The notes: generated by a model not told the origin, from the letters alone. DNA of 64,000 nt from Chitinophaga caeni (GCF_002557795.1 NZ_CP023777.1:1-64000); one strand, 5' to 3'; numbered from the stretch's first letter, positions 47,567-56,372 are shown. Program-made: numbers and translations.

Positions 47567-48166
47567 TCAATTTTGTGCTGCCGCTGCTTGTTCTTTCCTT
47601 TCTTGAAGTTGTTGCTGAAATTGATCCAGCACATCGCCGTCAACTTTTGCTTTAATCATCTTCCGGATACGGAACTTCTGTTCATCGGGGTGCTCCAGGT
47701 GTTCTACTAATTGCAAGAAACCATGTTCTTCCATCTTGTCGATCAGTCGATCGATCTCTTTGAGGAATTTAATCCTACTGGCTTGCTCTTTAAAAAACAG
47801 TTCCGCGTATTCCTTGATCTCGATACGCTTCTTGATCAATTCCCTCGTGGTAGCTTCGCTCAATTCAAATTCTGCGAGCATTTCCCTCAGTAATACCAGC
47901 ATTACACTTTCTTCGTATGTAAATGTTCTGCGTTGCATCCAAGTCACTTCAGCCGCATCTTCTCCGTTAACTAAATGCTTCAGGTACGCGTAACCGTCTT
48001 GTTCATCCACGACTAAAATTAAGCCGAGTTGTTGTAAGAAGCTAGCAAGTTCATGTTGGAATTGCAGCAACTTTTCCCAGTTGCTTTTATCAAGATACTC
48101 TAATGGCCCTTTCAGCAATTTCACGATAATGCCGGCATAGGGTAATATTTTCTGGTTCGAATTCAT
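47567..48166 (-). CDS. jetB: Wadjet/Mks subunit JetB (DUF4194, MukE-like)
   Basis: Small soluble protein of 199 residues with the DUF4194 pattern: IVKLLKGPLEYLDKSNWEKL, LKHLVNGEDAAEVTWMQRRT, TFTYEESVMLVLLREMLAEF, then KEIDRLIDKMEEHGFLQLVE and RKMIKAKVDGDVLDQFQQQL. By family it is the winged-helix MksE/MukE counterpart binding the SMC-like ATPase. It starts 12 bp after the jetA stop, and its stop overlaps the possible TTG start of jetC, indicating translational coupling. Confidence 0.92.
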   Translation of the reverse strand: MNSNQKILPYAGIIVKLLKGPLEYLDKSNWEKLLQFQHELASFLQQLGLILVVDEQDGYAYLKHLVNGEDAAEVTWMQRRTFTYEESVMLVLLREMLAEFELSEATTRELIKKRIEIKEYAELFFKEQASRIKFLKEIDRLIDKMEEHGFLQLVEHLEHPDEQKFRIRKMIKAKVDGDVLDQFQQQLQERKEQAAAAQN

Positions 48167-48178
48167 CTTTTCTGGCTC

Positions 48179-49645
48179 TTATTTTCCGAACAACAGGTAT
48201 GGCACCTCGATAAACTTGGTAGCTTCGCTATTGAGCGGTATATGTTCAGTAGTGTTATTAACGATATATGCATGTGCGGCTTTATCTTTCAGGAAGCTGA
48301 AGTAAGCGATTATATCAGCTAATCCATTTTCAAGCGGGTGAACTTCCAGCACTTCTTTCAGGGTAGCTGTTTGTTTGGAGATCAATACTTCCTGGACCCT
48401 GCCCCACAATATTTTCTTATCAACATGCCGGGTGTTCAACATCTTGCCCAACCTTTCGAAATCAGCAACTGCCTTGTGGGCATCCGCCGGCTGGCGGGCT
48501 TCTTGAACGGTATTTTTCTGTTCCAGCGATATTTTCCGGTCCAATGTCATCTTAATTTCCACGGCATCTTCCCATTCCATCCCGCAATTCACATCATCTT
48601 CTTCCATCAGTTCAAACACCAGTTCCTTAATTTGTCCAATCTGCTTGCGGAGTCTCCGGTGCCGCGCAATCTCCCGTTCCGTAACGATGCGGCTCAACTT
48701 TTCTGCCATCTTATCATTCGATTCGTAAACTGCCTTCCCTTGTTCCAACAGCATCGACTTGATATCTGACAAGAAATGTTCATCGCAATCTATCTGGCGA
48801 TCCCGTAAAATTTCGAGTAATTTCCCCGTTAGTTCGCGCCATTCTTCTTGTCCTGCCCTGGAAACCAAAAAATCCCAGAAGGCATAAAAACTTTTGCCTT
48901 GGTTGCTACTTCTCAAGGCATCGTATGCTTCGAAGGCGAAGCCCAAGATATCCCCTTTATGGTAAGATTCCTTGGTATGTTGTTCTACGATGGCACGGTG
49001 GATCTGTTTAAAATTATCCTCTACTTCCCTAAAATCGCTGATCAACGTGTAACAGAGTTGCGTAAAAAGTTCCAGGCGTTCCGAAACCTGCGCATTATTA
49101 TACCGGTCGGGGACCACGCCTAGTTCCAAAGCCTTGATTTCCTTATCAAGTTCAGCCCTTTTCTGCTTAAGGGTTTCGAGGCGCTTGGCACGGTCATCCT
49201 CCGTATTTTCAACGATATCGCGAAGGGAATTGAACAGGAGTTTGAAACGGCTTTCCGTACCGACATGCTGGCGCAATTGTAATGTTTGTACCCATTGAAA
49301 TACTTTCTCCGTATGGGCAGAAAGTTGGTAAATCGTGCTTCCATCGCTGGCGGGCAGGTCTTGCAAGAGACGGCGCTGCACCCATAACTGTATATATTTC
49401 CGGCTACGGGAAGCATCATCCTCCCCGAAAGCAAAGATAACATCTTCCGCATCTTCCAAGCCGCCGTCCTGGTTGGCTAAAAGATCTGCCAATACCTGTA
49501 CCAATTCATTTCCCGGGATTGAAAACCTATTTTCCTCCTTGAACACGCCGAATAAAAAGGGTAAAACCCAGTGAGCATTGCGCATGCGGAGCATTTGCAA
49601 TGCCGGGGAAGCGTTGTACAAGGATGAAAACTCTTCTTTTGTCAT
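48179..49645 (-). CDS. jetA: Wadjet/Mks subunit JetA (DUF3375, MukF-like)
   Basis: Kleisin-like subunit of 488 residues with the DUF3375 pattern: ALQMLRMRNAHWVLPFLFGV at the N-terminus, helical middle section (RDIVENTEDDRAKRLETLKQ), HKGDILGFAFEAYDALRSSN, and a C-terminal region with WGRVQEVLISKQTATLKEVL and ADIIAYFSFL. ATG 49645 has an AGGAGATAGGAA-type ribosome binding site. It is the first gene of the jetA-jetB-jetC operon, as in Wadjet type I; jetD is not found on either side. Confidence 0.92.
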   Translation of the reverse strand: MTKEEFSSLYNASPALQMLRMRNAHWVLPFLFGVFKEENRFSIPGNELVQVLADLLANQDGGLEDAEDVIFAFGEDDASRSRKYIQLWVQRRLLQDLPASDGSTIYQLSAHTEKVFQWVQTLQLRQHVGTESRFKLLFNSLRDIVENTEDDRAKRLETLKQKRAELDKEIKALELGVVPDRYNNAQVSERLELFTQLCYTLISDFREVEDNFKQIHRAIVEQHTKESYHKGDILGFAFEAYDALRSSNQGKSFYAFWDFLVSRAGQEEWRELTGKLLEILRDRQIDCDEHFLSDIKSMLLEQGKAVYESNDKMAEKLSRIVTEREIARHRRLRKQIGQIKELVFELMEEDDVNCGMEWEDAVEIKMTLDRKISLEQKNTVQEARQPADAHKAVADFERLGKMLNTRHVDKKILWGRVQEVLISKQTATLKEVLEVHPLENGLADIIAYFSFLKDKAAHAYIVNNTTEHIPLNSEATKFIEVPYLLFGK

Positions 49646-49753
49646 AAAATTCCTATCTCCTATTTTGGGTGTAAACTAGGAAAAAAAAGACGTTTCTATC
49701 CTCCCCCGGCAACCTTGTGGAAAACTTGTGAAATTCGGGGAAAAGACTGCTGA

Positions 49754-50515
49754 CTATTCATCATTGTACTGTAAATTCGGTAAGGGCTTGATCTTATCGC
49801 GGTTACCTGAGAAGGAGTAATACCAAAACCAGCGCAAGGTATGATTCATATCGTATTGATAGCCGGAAGACTTTTGCTGATAAACAAGCATATATCCCAG
49901 GTCATACGACCAGCCCCTGCCCAAGCTTTGCCGGATGCCTGCAAAGGCGCGGAATTGATCGAATACATTGTACACGATCGCTTTCCCGAATTGCACGGCT
50001 ACTTCGTTGGCCAATGAGATTTGTGGTACCAGGGGCTTTTTCGATACCGGGATCGTGGCGCTAATCAAGTAACGGAAGCGGTTGCTGAAGTTAAAATCAC
50101 CGGTCGATTTATCATCCTGCAATGCTTCCCGCCAACGCTGTTCGCTCCGGAAACGGTTAAGTATCGAAACGCTGCCCACCTTGGAAGAATAGGCTATTTG
50201 CTCGTACCAGCGATTTTCATCGGCAAATGTTTTATAACCCGGTGTTGTAGGCGCCAACCACAGGTGTGCATAGCCCATGATAAAAGAAAGTTGATCATTG
50301 ACCCAATAGCCTGCCCCGGCCCTGGCGAAGTAGAAACTGGGCCTCTCCAGGAAATCCGTCCGCCGGACGTGGATATCTCCAACAGCCCCGAAATGCTTGG
50401 AAATCCGGAAAGTGGAGTTTATGCTGAACCAAGTTTGTTGTTGATGGTTTATGACCTTTTGTTGTTGCGCGTAAACATGGATGGGTAATGATAGTAACAG
50501 TAACAATTTTCTCAT
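49754..50515 (-). CDS. DUF2490 outer-membrane-like protein
   Basis: Exported beta-rich protein of 253 residues. Signal peptide LLLLLSLPIHVYAQ; DUF2490 pattern with QTWFSINSTFRISKHFGAVG, FYFARAGAGYWVNDQLSFIM, RFRSEQRWRE, FRYLISATIPV and a C-terminal aromatic strand WFWYYSFSG. Alternating hydrophobic strands suggest a small outer-membrane barrel. Function of the family is unknown. It follows the SQR gene after a terminator. A second DUF2490 gene lies 3 kb away. Confidence 0.87.
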   Translation of the reverse strand: MRKLLLLLSLPIHVYAQQQKVINHQQQTWFSINSTFRISKHFGAVGDIHVRRTDFLERPSFYFARAGAGYWVNDQLSFIMGYAHLWLAPTTPGYKTFADENRWYEQIAYSSKVGSVSILNRFRSEQRWREALQDDKSTGDFNFSNRFRYLISATIPVSKKPLVPQISLANEVAVQFGKAIVYNVFDQFRAFAGIRQSLGRGWSYDLGYMLVYQQKSSGYQYDMNHTLRWFWYYSFSGNRDKIKPLPNLQYNDE

Positions 50516-50584
50516 ACCAAGATATTTTCCAATTGGATTACAATCCTACCGGGCAGAATGTTCAGTTTTGGAATGGCGGAAAAT

Positions 50585-50613
50585 AAAAAAGCTACCGATA
50601 GAAATCGGCAGCT
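50585..50613 (-). terminator. Terminator after SQR gene
   Basis: Arms AGCTaCCGAT (50590-50599) and ATCGGcAGCT (50604-50613), one mismatch, followed on the minus strand by six T (50590-50585). It ends the transcript of the gene stopping at 50694. Confidence 0.8.
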
Positions 50614-50693
50614 ATATGCTGTTACGAATCATTTTCATAACAAAAACCAACCATGTAATACTATGTCGCGTACTGTTTCAATCAATAAAATCT

Positions 50694-51902
50694 TTACGCC
50701 GTACCTTTCAAAATCTTATTCCAATACAACCATGGCAGCACCTTCGTTTTGAGCAACCACATGCTGTAACGTTCCTTGGCCTGGTTAAAAGGAAAAGTTT
50801 CCACCGGCTTATTATTATAATCAAATTCAGCCAAAACCAACTTTCTATAACCTGTAACCAGTGGACAAGAACCGTAACCGTTGTACTTTTCCGTGGCGGT
50901 ACCCCCATCTATTGCTTGTAGTAAATTTCCTACCAATACCGGTACTTGTTTCCTGACCGCAGCCCCAGTCTTGGCATTGGGGGTGCTAGTCACATCTCCA
51001 CAACCGAAAATATTTTTAAATACCCGGTGTTGCAATGTTTCCTTGTTCACATCCAACCAACCCAATTCATTACCAGGAACAGCCAAGGGACTGTTCTTTA
51101 TAAAATCGGGCGCCGATTGCGGCGGGGTAATATGTAGCATATCAAACGGTTGCTCAACCTGGTGAAGTAGGCCGTTATTATCTTTATATTCAAAAACAGC
51201 TACTTGTTGACTTCCTTTAACTTCCACGAGGTTATATCCAAAATGCGGTTTGATGCCGTACCGATCAATTACTTTGTTCAATACTTCGGCATATTTCTTT
51301 ACACCAAAAATCATGGAGCCACCGGAATAAAAATGCACTTCGGCGCTTTTGAGCAAACCATGTTTCCTAAGGTAATCCGCCGCCAAATACATAATTTTCT
51401 GCGGGGCGCCACCACATTTTACGGGAGTGCTGGGGCTGGTAAAAATAGCCTTGGAAAAAGGTTTCAGTGATTTCAAGACCTTCCAGGTGTAAGGCGCCGT
51501 ATCAAAGGAATAATTACTACAAACACCATGCTTCCCAAGGCTTTCCTTCAACCCTTTTATTTTGTGCCAATCTAATTGGATTCCCGGCACCACGACCAAG
51601 TAATCATATTTTATGGACCGGCTTCCTTCTATATGTACAAGATTATTACCAGGATCAAAGCCTTGGGCTTTAGCCTTGATCCAAGCAACGCCACTAGGCA
51701 TGACAGCCGCTTCCTCCCTCACGGTTTTATTGATATCAAAAACACCGCCGCCAACCAATGTCCAAGCAGGTTGGTAATAATGCTTAGAGGAAGGTTCTAT
51801 TATCGCGATATCTAATTGCTTCCGTTTACGAAGCAATTGCGCCGCGATAGAGATCCCGGCATTTCCACCTCCCACGATGACAATTTGATAATGTGATTTC
51901 AT
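50694..51902 (-). CDS. sqr: Sulfide:quinone oxidoreductase-like FAD flavoprotein
   Basis: Peripheral membrane flavoenzyme of about 402 residues, passing electrons from sulfide to the quinone pool. FAD motif IVIVGGGNAGISIAAQLLRK at the N-terminus; YYQPAWTLVGGGV; redox cysteines in GKHGVCSNYS and PVKCGGAPQKIMYLAADYL; and the second FAD motif NIFGCGDVTSTPNAKTGAAV followed by RKQVPVLVGNLL. The third cysteine near the start (type I SQR) is absent, fitting a type II SQR as in Bacteroidetes. ATG 51902 puts MKSHYQ before the FAD motif. A Crp/Fnr-like dyad lies 71 bp upstream. Confidence 0.9.
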   Translation of the reverse strand: MKSHYQIVIVGGGNAGISIAAQLLRKRKQLDIAIIEPSSKHYYQPAWTLVGGGVFDINKTVREEAAVMPSGVAWIKAKAQGFDPGNNLVHIEGSRSIKYDYLVVVPGIQLDWHKIKGLKESLGKHGVCSNYSFDTAPYTWKVLKSLKPFSKAIFTSPSTPVKCGGAPQKIMYLAADYLRKHGLLKSAEVHFYSGGSMIFGVKKYAEVLNKVIDRYGIKPHFGYNLVEVKGSQQVAVFEYKDNNGLLHQVEQPFDMLHITPPQSAPDFIKNSPLAVPGNELGWLDVNKETLQHRVFKNIFGCGDVTSTPNAKTGAAVRKQVPVLVGNLLQAIDGGTATEKYNGYGSCPLVTGYRKLVLAEFDYNNKPVETFPFNQAKERYSMWLLKTKVLPWLYWNKILKGTA

Positions 51903-51972
51903 AATGGATGATTTTATGAATACTAACAATCAGCATTCAAATCAAAAATAGATATCTAGCGGGACTGGGAAT

Positions 51973-51986
51973 GTGACTAAAGTCAC
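51973..51986 (-). promoter_or_regulatory. Crp/Fnr-like dyad upstream of SQR
   Basis: Perfect GTGACT-AA-AGTCAC palindrome; read on the minus strand GTGACTTTAGTCAC. It fits GTGA-N6-TCAC, the Crp/Fnr family site shape, at a spacing suitable for activation of the SQR gene. A similar dyad lies upstream of the DUF2490 gene at 53901. Confidence 0.5.
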
Positions 51987-52151
51987 GGGACAGGACCAGC
52001 GGGTTAAAACCATTCATTATTTAAAGGGAAAACATCTATTATTTCAACAATTGCCAGGTCATATAAATTTCATTATCTTTACTCGCAGCAGAGTTTTCCA
52101 TTGTTGATTCGTTTTTCTAAACCAATCGTTTTACCCTTAAAATACTTTTAC

Positions 52152-52511
52152 ATGCCTACCAAGTTTGAAATCCGTCCGAAGGGGCGTATTACGCTAGTTG
52201 GTATCGAAATTATCCTTACAAGTATATTATCTGCTATAGCCCTAGATAAAAACTACGGATGGGATACCTTTACAACTGTTATCGTTTCAATAATAAGTGC
52301 CTTATTTATTACGGCATTATTCTTCAACTGGAGAATTTTCCGGTACTTTTTTTCGGTAATATTCTCATTGGCATGGGGATTTATAGCATATATGATAGCA
52401 GAAAATTTCGGGGCGCCCAGTATTACATGCTGGATCACGGTGGTATTGGCCGCAGTTATTGCTTTGAGTCTACATATCGATTATTTTAGGTTCGAGAAAA
52501 ACCCCGATTAG
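52152..52511 (+). CDS. Small membrane protein, four helices
   Basis: Unrecognised protein of 119 residues. The ATG at 52152 is preferred over a TTG at 52101. Four hydrophobic segments: ITLVGIEIILTSILSAIAL, TVIVSIISALFITALFF, FFSVIFSLAWGFIAYMIA and WITVVLAAVIALSLHI, with a basic N-terminus (KFEIRPKGR). No family motif was recognised. It is followed in the same direction by an SRPBCC gene 34 bp downstream. Confidence 0.7.
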   Translation: MPTKFEIRPKGRITLVGIEIILTSILSAIALDKNYGWDTFTTVIVSIISALFITALFFNWRIFRYFFSVIFSLAWGFIAYMIAENFGAPSITCWITVVLAAVIALSLHIDYFRFEKNPD

Positions 52512-52545
52512 TACATCATGTGGCAGAAATTGTTATATTTAAAAC

Positions 52546-53010
52546 ATGCCCGGTAACCAGTACACATATTCGAGGTTCATCTATGCAGATGCAGATAAAA
52601 TCTACCGCGCATTAACCGAACCCGGTGCTTTGAAAACCTGGAGGGTACCCGGCGAAATGACGGCAGCCATCCACTCTTTCCAATTAAAAGTAGGCGGTGG
52701 GTATGAAATGTCGTTATTTTACCCGGGTAACGATACTTTAAATACCGGTAAAACACGTGGAAAAGAAGATCGTTTCATAGCGCGGTACCTGTCTCTCGAA
52801 GTAAATAGAAAAGTTACGGAAGCTATCAGGTTCGTTACTGATCAACCGGGGTTTGAAAAGGAAATGATCATGGAAATTGAATTGTCGCCAAGGGCAAACG
52901 GGACAATGGTCAGCATTACTTACAAGAACCTTCCAGAAGTAATCAACCCCGAGGACAATGAAATAGGCACCCTTTCGTCATTAAAAAAACTGGCTGCATA
53001 TGTTGCGTAA
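52546..53010 (+). CDS. SRPBCC / AHSA1-like protein
   Basis: Small soluble protein of 154 residues of the START/AHSA1-like fold. Signature: FIYADADKIYRALTEPGALK and TWRVPGEMTAAIHSFQLKVG, then GGGYEMSLFY, then FVTDQPGFEKEMIMEIELSP and NGTMVSITYKNLP. The family binds hydrophobic ligands or modulates Hsp90-like partners; the specific role is unknown. It lies in the same direction as the small membrane protein upstream. Confidence 0.87.
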   Translation: MPGNQYTYSRFIYADADKIYRALTEPGALKTWRVPGEMTAAIHSFQLKVGGGYEMSLFYPGNDTLNTGKTRGKEDRFIARYLSLEVNRKVTEAIRFVTDQPGFEKEMIMEIELSPRANGTMVSITYKNLPEVINPEDNEIGTLSSLKKLAAYVA

Positions 53011-53184
53011 TAAATATCATTTAAGACCATCAAACTACCTTTCTAAAGTGATACTGATCAATTTATTGACAAAATTTCATTTGCACGATAAGCTTTAACG
53101 TACAGCTATTTACACATGAAAACCATGGCGCATTACGCAAGCGTCATTTTCAATTAAAATTTTAGAAAAAGTAACCACGGAAAA

Positions 53185-53901
53185 CTAATTGAAATGCAGC
53201 ACCGTATTGAAAACCAGGTTATGTTCATGATGCGCAGCCGCTTGCTGGAGCGGTAATTTCCTTACAAATAGATATCCAAGCTCAATAGCAACATGTTGCC
53301 CAAATCCTTTCTGTACAGAGAAACTTGAGCGCGCCTGATCAAAAAAATAAGCCCGGTTTACGCCATGGATATTCCATAAATACTCCTGCTGGAGAAAGAA
53401 CCTCAACTTATCATTATATAAATATTTCAGGCCGATACCCTCCCTTGCCCTTATGGTATTACGCGATTCATCAAAAATACGGTATTCAAATAATGATCGA
53501 TGCGTCAACCTCAAACGGTTGATAATAGGAATTTTAAATAAAAATCCTGCACTAGTTCTATATTCAGTAATAGGTAATTTAGCAAACGCCGCCTCCTTGT
53601 TAATAGCGGGAAAGGATCTATAATAAGCAAACGGTGACAAGTTGATATCAAGGAATGATTTCCAATGATAATAAATCCATGGTCGAATAGAAAGCAGTTG
53701 TTTACTATACAATGGGTTATCGCTTCCGGATGTTGATTGACGGCGATGCTGAAACTCCAGGTCGGACTGCCATTTATTGGAAATATTATAAGAAGCAGTG
53801 GCCCTGAACCAAGTATTCCATTTTTGTTGTGCGGAGAGATCTGTAAGGAATTGAATCAGCAATAAAATTGTAATGGATATAATCATGGTAAACCTTGCCA
53901 T
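53185..53901 (-). CDS. DUF2490 outer-membrane-like protein
   Basis: Exported protein of 238 residues. Hydrophobic signal peptide IISITILLLIQFLTDLSAQQ; DUF2490 features WNTWFRATASYNISNKWQSD, YHWKSFLDINLSPFAYYRSF, FLFKIPIINRLRLTHRSLFE, AREGIGLKYLYNDKLRFFLQ and QHVAIELGYLFVRKLP. Probably a small outer-membrane barrel. Its promoter region has a GTGA-N6-TCAC dyad like the SQR gene, so both may be under one redox or nitrosative-stress regulator. Confidence 0.87.
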   Translation of the reverse strand: MARFTMIISITILLLIQFLTDLSAQQKWNTWFRATASYNISNKWQSDLEFQHRRQSTSGSDNPLYSKQLLSIRPWIYYHWKSFLDINLSPFAYYRSFPAINKEAAFAKLPITEYRTSAGFLFKIPIINRLRLTHRSLFEYRIFDESRNTIRAREGIGLKYLYNDKLRFFLQQEYLWNIHGVNRAYFFDQARSSFSVQKGFGQHVAIELGYLFVRKLPLQQAAAHHEHNLVFNTVLHFN

Positions 53902-53950
53902 CCAGATATATTTTTGAAGGCAAAATTGATGAAGATGAACGAATTAGGCC

Positions 53951-53964
53951 GTGATCATGGTCAC
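53951..53964 (-). promoter_or_regulatory. Crp/Fnr-like dyad upstream of DUF2490 gene
   Basis: GTGATCATGGTCAC, flanked by CAG, fits GTGA-N6-TCAC. It is 50 bp upstream of the ATG at 53901. It matches the SQR site in its outer arms, GTGAC-N4-RTCAC when read on the minus strand. Confidence 0.5.
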
Positions 53965-54034
53965 AGTAAAAAAGTTTCCTGGCATCATATTTTTCGATTA
54001 TCTTTAAAGGAATTAATCCCTAATACCTTTAACC

Positions 54035-54769
54035 TTGAATAACGATTTCCATAAATTATACCGGGGATACAGCAATGCAGCATTAATTAATATCCTGCAA
54101 AATCCCGAGCAGTACCCGGTAGCGGCAGTAGATGCCGCCAATGAAATTCTTGAAGAAAGAAACATCCCTTCCGATGAGCATCTGGATCTTTTTTTAGAAT
54201 CCGAAATTAGCAAGGGTGAGCGCCCTTCGTCAATAAGCTTTCAAGAGCTTTTCCAAGGAAATATTTTAAAATATTTCAAAAAATTACTGGCACCGGTAAC
54301 GGACAAAAATGATAGAATTTTAATAATTATTTTCCTCTCTATCTTCACCATAAATTTTTTATACCTTTTATTTATTTATATAAGATCAATATACACTTTC
54401 ATCGCATTACCAGTAAGTAATAATGCAATAGGCTCTAATAGCACCATACTATTAATAACCTCGATAACCCAATTATCATTGGCAATCCTGTTAATACTTT
54501 TGATTTATACGAGGAGGCGCTGGGGTTGGATATTAATGTTTGCAGGCGCGCTTTATAGTTGTATTATATCCGGAACAACGGTAAATGAAAGCCATTTATA
54601 TTCCAGAAATGCCGGCGTCATGATATTCGCGCTATTGTTAAATGGCGTAATAGCCTTCTTGCTATCAAGGAAAGCACTGTTAAGATTTTACGGTATAAGC
54701 AGAACTACGCAGTTCATTACAATTATGGGTTGCATTGCGCTAGCAGTTTTAAGAATTATATTTCTATAA
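54035..54769 (+). CDS. Hypothetical membrane protein
   Basis: Protein of 244 residues with no recognised family. The only in-frame start is a TTG at 54035. Soluble N-terminal part (residues 1-85: YRGYSNAALINILQNPEQYP, AVDAANEILEERNIPSDEHL), then five membrane helices: ILIIIFLSIFTINFLYLLFI, LITSITQLSLAILLILLI, WILMFAGALYSCIISG, GVMIFALLLNGVIAFLLS and FITIMGCIALAVLRIIFL. The N-terminal segment may be a small protein-interaction domain; this is inference. AT-rich. Confidence 0.65.
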   Translation: MNNDFHKLYRGYSNAALINILQNPEQYPVAAVDAANEILEERNIPSDEHLDLFLESEISKGERPSSISFQELFQGNILKYFKKLLAPVTDKNDRILIIIFLSIFTINFLYLLFIYIRSIYTFIALPVSNNAIGSNSTILLITSITQLSLAILLILLIYTRRRWGWILMFAGALYSCIISGTTVNESHLYSRNAGVMIFALLLNGVIAFLLSRKALLRFYGISRTTQFITIMGCIALAVLRIIFL

Positions 54770-55319
54770 TAACGGGCATACTAATATTCATTCTATTAAT
54801 CGCGTGTCTTTTCAATATTCATGTATGGATACTAGAAAAACACCCTTCAGCACGAATTTGAAAGAAGGTGATATTTAAAAGAACTTGATTTCGCATAACG
54901 GGGAGAACCCGGAAGGTATTTCTCCCGCGTGCAGCCGGATATTACCTTTTACAACTTTTTCATGGATTTAGAGCATGGTTATTTTTGCACTGCCGGCAAT
55001 TATATTCATTTAAATGCCGAATCCTTTAGGCGGACTGTTGTATACGAGCAATCCGGATATCAAATAGCTAATTAACAATTTGGTGAGTGAAATGGTATCG
55101 AAAAATACGGAGAATAAATATTATTGAACCCTTTTGAAGCCGTGAATGCCGATTGCTTGGAATTATGTACTTCTAACCTGCGATGAAAGAGTAGCCTACC
55201 AGTATTTAATAATCTTCATGATACTGCTATACAACAGCACAAGACAAATCCCCTGATGGCCATACCTCGATTTTGTAATAATCATCACCATCTTCACCTT
55301 CAACTGTGTCCAATTTATA
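54770..55319. other. Intergenic region with gene remnant
   Basis: A 550-bp stretch without an intact gene. It holds the remnant described at 54899-55186; otherwise no reading frame, terminator or promoter is clear. GC and codon-like pattern change here as the accessory island begins. Confidence 0.5.
54899..55186 (+). pseudogene. Remnant of a small protein gene (DUF7003-like?)
   Basis: Open reading from 54899 after an in-frame stop gives GRYFSRVQPDITFYNFFMDL then EHGYFCTAGNYIHLNAESFR and VVYEQSGYQIAN, ending at 55075; an internal ATG lies at 54962. A shifted frame then gives NPFEAVNADCLELCTSNLR up to 55186. The pattern FYNFFMDLEHGYF with TAGNYIH recalls a small Bacteroidetes family I know as DUF7003, but this is from memory. 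It looks like a decayed gene. Confidence 0.4.
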
Positions 55320-55664
55320 CTAACTGACGCGCACACGATAAAGACCATTTGGCAATTGCATTGCAAGTTCAACATTACTATCAGGACAATCCAGGATTAC
55401 AATTTCACCTTTCATAATGGATATTCCTGCTTCGACAATATAGTCTGCGCTATCATCTAATGATTCCGGAATAGATGAAAGTATAGATATTGTACCTCTT
55501 ATATCTCCGTAACTCCCAGTGGAAATACCTAGGATACCTTCGGCCATTGCTAGACGTGCATCGAAAGCTGTTTGTAACAAAAAGCTGGGGACACCTGTAT
55601 CACCAGGCGCATCTGTATCTGCAAGGTAATACTGGTTATGCGATGTATTAAAATTAAACGCCAT
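55320..55664 (-). CDS. Hypothetical protein, possible immunity or toxin-associated
   Basis: Unrecognised protein of 114 residues from ATG 55664. Features: NTSHNQYYLADTDAPGDTGV, FDARLAMAEGILGISTGSYG, DSADYIVEAGISIMKGEIVI, then DCPDSNVELAMQLPNGLYRV at the C-terminus. The frame stays open upstream to about 55949, but there the only start is TTG and composition is AT-rich, so the longer form is doubtful. It lies downstream of a toxin tip and its immunity gene on the same strand, in a position typical of orphan immunity genes. Confidence 0.5.
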   Translation of the reverse strand: MAFNFNTSHNQYYLADTDAPGDTGVPSFLLQTAFDARLAMAEGILGISTGSYGDIRGTISILSSIPESLDDSADYIVEAGISIMKGEIVILDCPDSNVELAMQLPNGLYRVRVS

Positions 55665-56018
55665 CTTCAGAAAAGGCTCTTTTTGAATTGTAATTGGTAT
55701 TCTGGAGTATATACTATTTATAATATACTTAGGGGATAATATACTTAGGGGAGCTAAACAAAAAATAGTAAAATTGCGATGGTTTTTAGCATATATAAAT
55801 ACATTCTTATTGGATATTAGTTGCTCCGTTTTCTTAAATGCAATATTTACTGAAGTCGCATTATTTGTGTAAACATCGGAAAGCCGGTTGTTTGGTGGAT
55901 ATTTGGGTAAAACAATTTTTTCACCAATAATATTGAATAATGATGGCAATTTGACAGGTACAGTATGAGATAATATTTTTAGTGGCCGCGCGATCCGCGC
56001 GGGTTGTCTGTTGTCTGT

Positions 56019-56372
56019 TTATAACTTAACAACTATTGTATCTGGTGGCCTTTTAAAGTAGCCAGTATCTTTTACGACCAAATGCAATAAACTATCTCCT
56101 ATAAGGTAGGAACTAACCAGAACGTTATATCCTTCAATGTTTTTAACAACATCAATCTCCCGATTGGCATATTTCTTTCTTACCTGCACTACATCTCTAG
56201 TGGTTGCACCTGCAGCGAGATACCTTATCTCCAAGATATAGCCTCTTGTTCGGATTGGATAACTTGATAACTCGATCTCCTCTACTTCAAATATCTCAAA
56301 AGTTGCTAACTTCCAAATCACAACTGCTACTATTACCAATGAAATAGAAATTAATATCGTCCACTTTTTCAT
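56019..56372 (-). CDS. Membrane-anchored candidate immunity protein
   Basis: Protein of 117 residues from ATG 56372 with an N-terminal membrane helix (WTILISISLVIVAVVIWKLA) and a soluble C-terminal part (VEEIELSSYPIRTRGYILEI, EIDVVKNIEGYNVLVSSYLI, LVVKDTGYFKRPPDTIVVKL). The same frame is open upstream to an ATG at 56444, but those 24 codons look like the tail of the preceding toxin rather than part of this protein. Position immediately after a decayed toxin tip suggests immunity; no family was recognised. Confidence 0.6.
   Translation of the reverse strand: MKKWTILISISLVIVAVVIWKLATFEIFEVEEIELSSYPIRTRGYILEIRYLAAGATTRDVVQVRKKYANREIDVVKNIEGYNVLVSSYLIGDSLLHLVVKDTGYFKRPPDTIVVKL

Noticed and set aside
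44136..49645. Classical MukBEF condensin
   Set aside because: DUF3375 and DUF4194 subunits and gene order fit JetA-JetB-JetC/Mks rather than enterobacterial MukFEB.
55665..55949. N-terminal extension of the hypothetical protein at 55320
   Set aside because: No ATG, AT-rich, no family-like sequence; the frame is open but probably by chance or from decay.
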